A stretch of 22,444 nucleotides of DNA from Allomyces macrogynus ATCC 38327. Lineage: Eukaryota > Blastocladiomycota > Blastocladiomycetes > Blastocladiales > Blastocladiaceae. Positions 19,287-22,444 of this stretch are shown here, one piece after another; the stretch's first letter is position 1; each line of letters opens with the position of its first letter. The position numbers and the translations under genes are program-made. The stretch covers positions 88,468-110,911 of the forward strand of contig GG745391.1 of assembly GCA_000151295.1 (NCBI GenBank), in the 5' to 3' direction. The notes beneath the pieces were generated by a model, which was not told the DNA's origin, did not search any database, and was given only the letters and a program-made list of their open reading frames with translations.

Positions 19287-20433
19287 TTAGCCACGCCGCC
19301 GGCGTACGCCAAACACGACGAGCCTGCAGACAGCAGCCGTCTGGCCCTCGACTCCAATCGTTGCAGCACAGCGCGCGTCGAGTAGAGCGCGTGACCACAC
19401 GCGATGCAGAGCCGCGCGTACTCCATGGTCACGCCGACGCGGGCCATGAGCGCGCCGTCCCAGCAGCCGACCCGCATCGTGCCAGCGCCTCCGCCAGCGA
19501 GTTGAACGAGCTAGCCCTTGTTGTGCGGGCCGAGCGCTAGGTCGAGGTCCTGCAACGGCACCGTGTCGCGACGGTCCTGCGTGATTTCAAACTTGGCCGT
19601 TGACCCGCAAATGAACTTGCTGTAATCGTCCCAGGCGAGCGACGCGAGCACGTCCTCATCGATCACGGGCAATGGCACGCTCTCGGGTGAACCCGCGGGC
19701 GTGCCGGGATCCGCGTCGTCGCTCGTGTCGCTGTACTCGCTCGCGGCGTCGCTCATAACGCTGTCCAGGTCCTCATCGGCTGAGTCGCTATCGTAATCGA
19801 CGTCGTCGTCGGTACCTTGGCCCGACACGTAGTCCTTGTCGTCCTCGTCGTCTTTGTCGAGGGGTCTGCGGCAGTTGAAGACACCGCCGAAGACGATCAG
19901 GCCCTCTCACGCAGCGCGCACATCGTCGTCGTCGTGACGCCGTTTCCGGGACGGCACGAGGCGCACGGGCCCTGGTCGATCAGGTTCGTCCAGCGCGAGC
20001 GGCACCGGCGGCGGCACGCCACTCTTGCAGCTTGATCCGCGGGCGCAATAACCGCGACGGCATCCGCATTCGCGCGCGCCATCACCGCGACCGCCACTCG
20101 CCATTTCGGCTCCAAAATCGCCTGAACGGCGTGCGACTGTGTGTACAGCTCGCTCAAAACGCGCGCAACGTCGTGCAAACCCGGCACAATGGCGGCCGTG
20201 GTCCTGGCCAGGCTCGCGACTACGAGCAAGTCGGCGAGCGCATCTTTCATGGTCGCGATCGAGGCGTCGGCGCGCCGGGCGAGATGAATGCGCGCGGCTG
20301 TGTTGCGCTCCGTGGCTTGTGCGATCAATTCTTGCAGCTGCGCGTCGACAGCAGCGGCGGGCACGGGTGGCAGCGGCGTCGCGGCAGCGTCAGGGCTCGT
20401 GATGGCGGGCGGCGGTGCGGGTGCGTCGTTCAT
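19287..20433 (-). pseudogene. Array copy 2: unrecognised PGLH-family protein, disrupted or error-containing
   Basis: Function unknown. ATG 20433 opens MNDAPAPPP, nearly the same start as copy 1. The helical domain carries IVPGLHDVARVLSELYTQ, SHAVQAILEPKW and RANADA. The frame then slips by one base (about 20020-20040) to reach VRLVPSRKRRHDDDD, the counterpart of APSRMRPHDDEDD in copy 1. A possible 45-nt intron (19910-19866, donor gtgaga, acceptor ccgcag, phase 2) joins an acidic linker (KDDEDDKDY, DDDVDYDSDSADED). IDEDVLASLAWDDYSK, TAKFEITQDRRDTVPLQDLD and a TAG (about 19513) follow. The same frame resumes with DGALMARVGVTMEYARLCIACGHALYS. Two further slips lead to CCNDW and VVFGVRRRRG with stop. 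With at least one in-frame stop and several slips, it is probably a decaying copy. Confidence 0.6.
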
Positions 20434-20465
20434 GGTGTCGCGTGGATTGTTTGCAGGATGAGAAT

Positions 20466-20476
20466 GGGGGGGGGGG
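20466..20476. repeat. Homopolymer G11 (C11 on the coding strand)
   Basis: Eleven consecutive G residues lie 33 bases upstream of the copy 2 ATG, in its presumed 5' leader. Length calls in such a run are unreliable in most sequencing data. Confidence 0.9.
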
Positions 20477-21264
20477 GATGCTGACGACAGATGACGGCAA
20501 GGCACGATGCGGCAGGCAACATTGGGAGAAGATCGACTCATCGTCCCTATCCCCTTGCGCACGCGAAAACCACGTGCGTGTGACGCGGCATTGCCGTTGG
20601 CTCGCGCTTATGGAGGAGACCACCGACCGCCAAATATATTAACGCGGTTTGCAGCGCCTCGCGCAACCGTCTTCAACCTCAACGCTCCGAGGCAGCGCAA
20701 TGTCTCCTACCATGTTCGCAGCTCCTCAAATCCAGCCGCGCATCACTCATTACCAAGATGAGATGGCTTGAGCTGGAGGGGTGCAACAACGACACAGCTT
20801 GCACTCGTACCAATGCAAGCCATTGGTGGAAGAGGCAAATGTTGGGCAGGCAGAGTCTGGTACACTTTGTTCCTCGACCTTCCTTTCCCATCGGCCAGGA
20901 CGCTCATTATCGACACTGTCAAATGTCCAAGAATCCAAGCAATGACCACGTCTGTCATCCCAAGAAACAGAAAAACGACGACGAGTCGGGGCAGTGACTG
21001 TCCGAAACGCATGGGCGAATACCGCCCCGTGCTACAAACTGCAACACCATACGATAGGTGCTCTGCAAGTCACTGTAGCACCACTACCAAAGATTTAGCC
21101 CGTGTTAAATGCACCGTAAAGACTGAATAATGTGGGGAGTCATGTTTGCTGTAAATCAGAAACAGCTCCAGAAAATCTCGCTCTTCGTTTTTCATTTCAG
21201 TCATCACTTCGATCTTGCAGAGTCCATAAAAACGACCAAGGCGTTGTTGCACGCAATGCGCCAA

Positions 21265-21284
21265 GCCATATATATATATATGGC
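21265..21284. repeat. AT-repeat palindrome
   Basis: Seven AT dinucleotides (21268-21281) are flanked by GCC and GGC, making a perfect 20-bp palindrome. It lies 3' of array copy 3. It could be a simple microsatellite or a cruciform-prone site. Confidence 0.85.
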
Positions 21285-21342
21285 CATCACGACGACGGAG
21301 TTCATTGAATAGTCGTCTCGACAGTCTATGGTGGCAGTTCCT

Positions 21343-21376
21343 CACACATCGAGTTCGTTCACACATCGAGTTCGTT
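21343..21376. repeat. 17-bp tandem direct repeat, two copies
   Basis: Two perfect adjacent copies of CACACATCGAGTTCGTT are followed by a partial third (CACACA). They lie about 75 bp beyond the stop of array copy 3, probably in its 3' untranslated region. No function is evident. Confidence 0.9.
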
Positions 21377-21449
21377 CACACACAATGATTTCCATTTTTG
21401 ACCGCGATTCCGACGTGGGAGCAACTCGCAGCGGCCGCATGGCCTCGAC

Positions 21450-22444
21450 TCAATCCGCGCTCTCGACAGCACCATTCTCCACCTTATCCTGCACTGGCGG
21501 CGCCGGGCCGTGCCGCCGCCGACGCACGCCAAACACGACCACTCCTGAGATCACGCCGCCCTTCTCCGTCCACCCGTCACAGCACCGCGTGCGCACCGTG
21601 TACGGCGCGTGCCCACACGCCGTGCAAAACCGCATGCGCTCCTTGGTCACGCCAATGCTTTCCAGGAACTCGTTGTCCCAGGGGATCCGGCCATCGATTT
21701 TGCGGCCGAGCGCTGCGCGGATTTCGCGAAGCGGCACCGTGTCGTTCCGGTCCTGAGAGATCGTGTACACGCTGTTCGGCGACGAAATCAGCTTGCCAAA
21801 ATCGTCGCGCGCGAGTCGCACAAGAACGGCCGCATCAATCGGGATCGGTGCGCGACCAGCGGCACGTGGGCGGTCGTCGTTGCCCGCCGTACTGTTGGCG
21901 TCGGTGGCCGCACCCGGGTCCTCGTCGCCGCTGCTATTGTTGCCGCTGCGCGTGCGGGGGCGACGGCGGCTGGTATCGTCGTGGCCGTCGGAGCGCGGTC
22001 GCTTGCGCGGCCGTGCGCGACCTGCAGGCGCGGGAGTTGCGAGCAGCGGTCGCGGCGGTTGTGGGGCCGGGGCAACGACAGCTGGATCGATGAGTTGCGG
22101 TGGAGGTGCGGCAGCAGCGGGATCAGGATGTGCGCGTCGTGCGCCGTTTTCGCGCGGTACCGCTGGCGCAACGGCGCCTCGACCCACACCTTGCGCAGCA
22201 TCAGCCTGCTCGGCATCCGCGCTCGCCGCGGCATCGGCGGCCGCATTCCATCTCGGTCCGAGATCGCTCAGCACCGCGTGCGACCGCGTGTCGACCTCGC
22301 GCAATACGTTGGCGAACCCGTGCAGGCCCGGAACGACGGCCGCCGTGTCGTCGACCATGGCCGATATCTCGTGCAATTCCGCGAGAGAGCGCGTGACGGC
22401 AGCGACTGCGTCCTTGGCTCGCGCGACCAGGAACTTCCTTGGAA
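21450..22444 (-). CDS. Array copy 3: unrecognised PGLH-family protein, open frame, 5' end outside the window
   Basis: Function unknown. The frame is open without interruption from the right edge to TGA at 21450-21452 (about 330 residues visible). The helical domain carries AVVPGLHGFANVLREV, SHAVLSDLGPRW and an Ala-rich repeat. The linker differs from the acidic ones of copies 1 and 2. It is Pro/Ala-rich and then strongly basic (RARPRKRPR, SRRRPRTRSG), like a nuclear localisation signal. The C-terminal module is complete: IDAAVLVRLARDDFGKL, YTISQDRNDTVPLREI, WDNEFLESIGVTKERM, FCTACGHAPY, CCDGW and VVVFGVRRRRHG, plus a 20-residue tail. The C-x2-C-x-H ... CC spacing could bind zinc. It is the best reference copy for the family. 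No intron is needed within the visible part. Confidence 0.75.
   Translation of the reverse strand, partial: PRKFLVARAKDAVAAVTRSLAELHEISAMVDDTAAVVPGLHGFANVLREVDTRSHAVLSDLGPRWNAAADAAASADAEQADAAQGVGRGAVAPAVPRENGARRAHPDPAAAAPPPQLIDPAVVAPAPQPPRPLLATPAPAGRARPRKRPRSDGHDDTSRRRPRTRSGNNSSGDEDPGAATDANSTAGNDDRPRAAGRAPIPIDAAVLVRLARDDFGKLISSPNSVYTISQDRNDTVPLREIRAALGRKIDGRIPWDNEFLESIGVTKERMRFCTACGHAPYTVRTRCCDGWTEKGGVISGVVVFGVRRRRHGPAPPVQDKVENGAVESAD

Larger units (their letters stand above)
20434..21449. other. Spacer between array copies 2 and 3
   Basis: I see no convincing gene in this kilobase. It is clearly more AT-rich than the rest of the window and carries simple sequence: a G11 run, an AT palindrome and a 17-bp tandem repeat, listed separately. 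A minus-strand open frame at 20743-21012 has a hydrophobic start but no homology cue. The spacer may be non-family DNA inserted between copies, since copies 1 and 2 are only 149 bp apart. Confidence 0.5.

Noticed and set aside
20743..21012. Small hydrophobic protein on the minus strand
   Set aside because: Two hydrophobic stretches are present, but there is no homology cue or gene-like context in an AT-rich, repeat-bearing spacer.
1..22444. CRISPR array, prokaryotic operon or prophage content
   Set aside because: There are no regularly spaced repeats, no Shine-Dalgarno-led gene strings and no phage genes. The spliced genes show that the DNA is eukaryotic.

Overview
The window looks like nuclear DNA of a GC-rich, intron-rich, early-diverging fungus. 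A zoosporic lineage such as Blastocladiomycota is my best guess, but that is inference. The evidence is a chitin synthase with the fungal family-2 catalytic motifs, a fungal-type gene set (Ndc1, Naa35/Mak10, prefoldin 1, Mago nashi, Bcs1, a Pst2/WrbA-type flavoprotein), an intronless nuclear tRNA-Gly, and about twenty short introns (mostly 57-103 nt). Many introns start GTACG and carry a CTGAC-like branch site. Genes are independent transcription units on both strands; there is no operon logic.

Layout from left to right. Positions 1-3597 (minus) hold a membrane chitin synthase whose 3' end runs off the left edge. Positions 4207-6558 (minus) hold the nuclear-pore membrane protein Ndc1. It shares a divergent 0.5-kb promoter region with the NatC auxiliary subunit Naa35/Mak10 (7057-9964, plus, six exons). 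A small unrecognised two-exon gene (10123-10694, minus) is divergent from prefoldin subunit 1 (11264-11763, plus, three exons). Mago nashi (12085-13250, minus, six exons) ends convergently with it. A gene-poor 0.9-kb stretch follows, then tRNA-Gly(UCC) (14175-14246, minus), the mitochondrial AAA chaperone Bcs1 (14392-16389, plus) and a TATA-driven NAD(P)H:quinone oxidoreductase (16982-17686, plus).

The right-hand 4.4 kb (18049-22444) is different. It is a head-to-tail array of three diverged copies, all on the minus strand, of a protein family I do not recognise. Each copy has an alanine-rich helical N-terminal domain with a VPGLH/IPGLH motif, a low-complexity linker (acidic or basic), and a C-terminal module with an IDxxVLxxLAxDD motif, a C-x2-C-x-H cluster and a terminal VVFGxRRRR motif. 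Copies 1 and 2 contain frame breaks or stops. Copy 3 is open but runs off the right edge. Copy 1 has a CAG repeat placed exactly at a predicted 3' splice site. This array is the most likely undescribed element of the window.

Three places in otherwise well-conserved genes (two in the chitin synthase, one in Ndc1) each need exactly one extra base to restore the conserved frame. Single-base assembly deletions, often in short homopolymers, are the simplest explanation, but gene decay is not excluded. The other five recognised protein genes are free of frame breaks.
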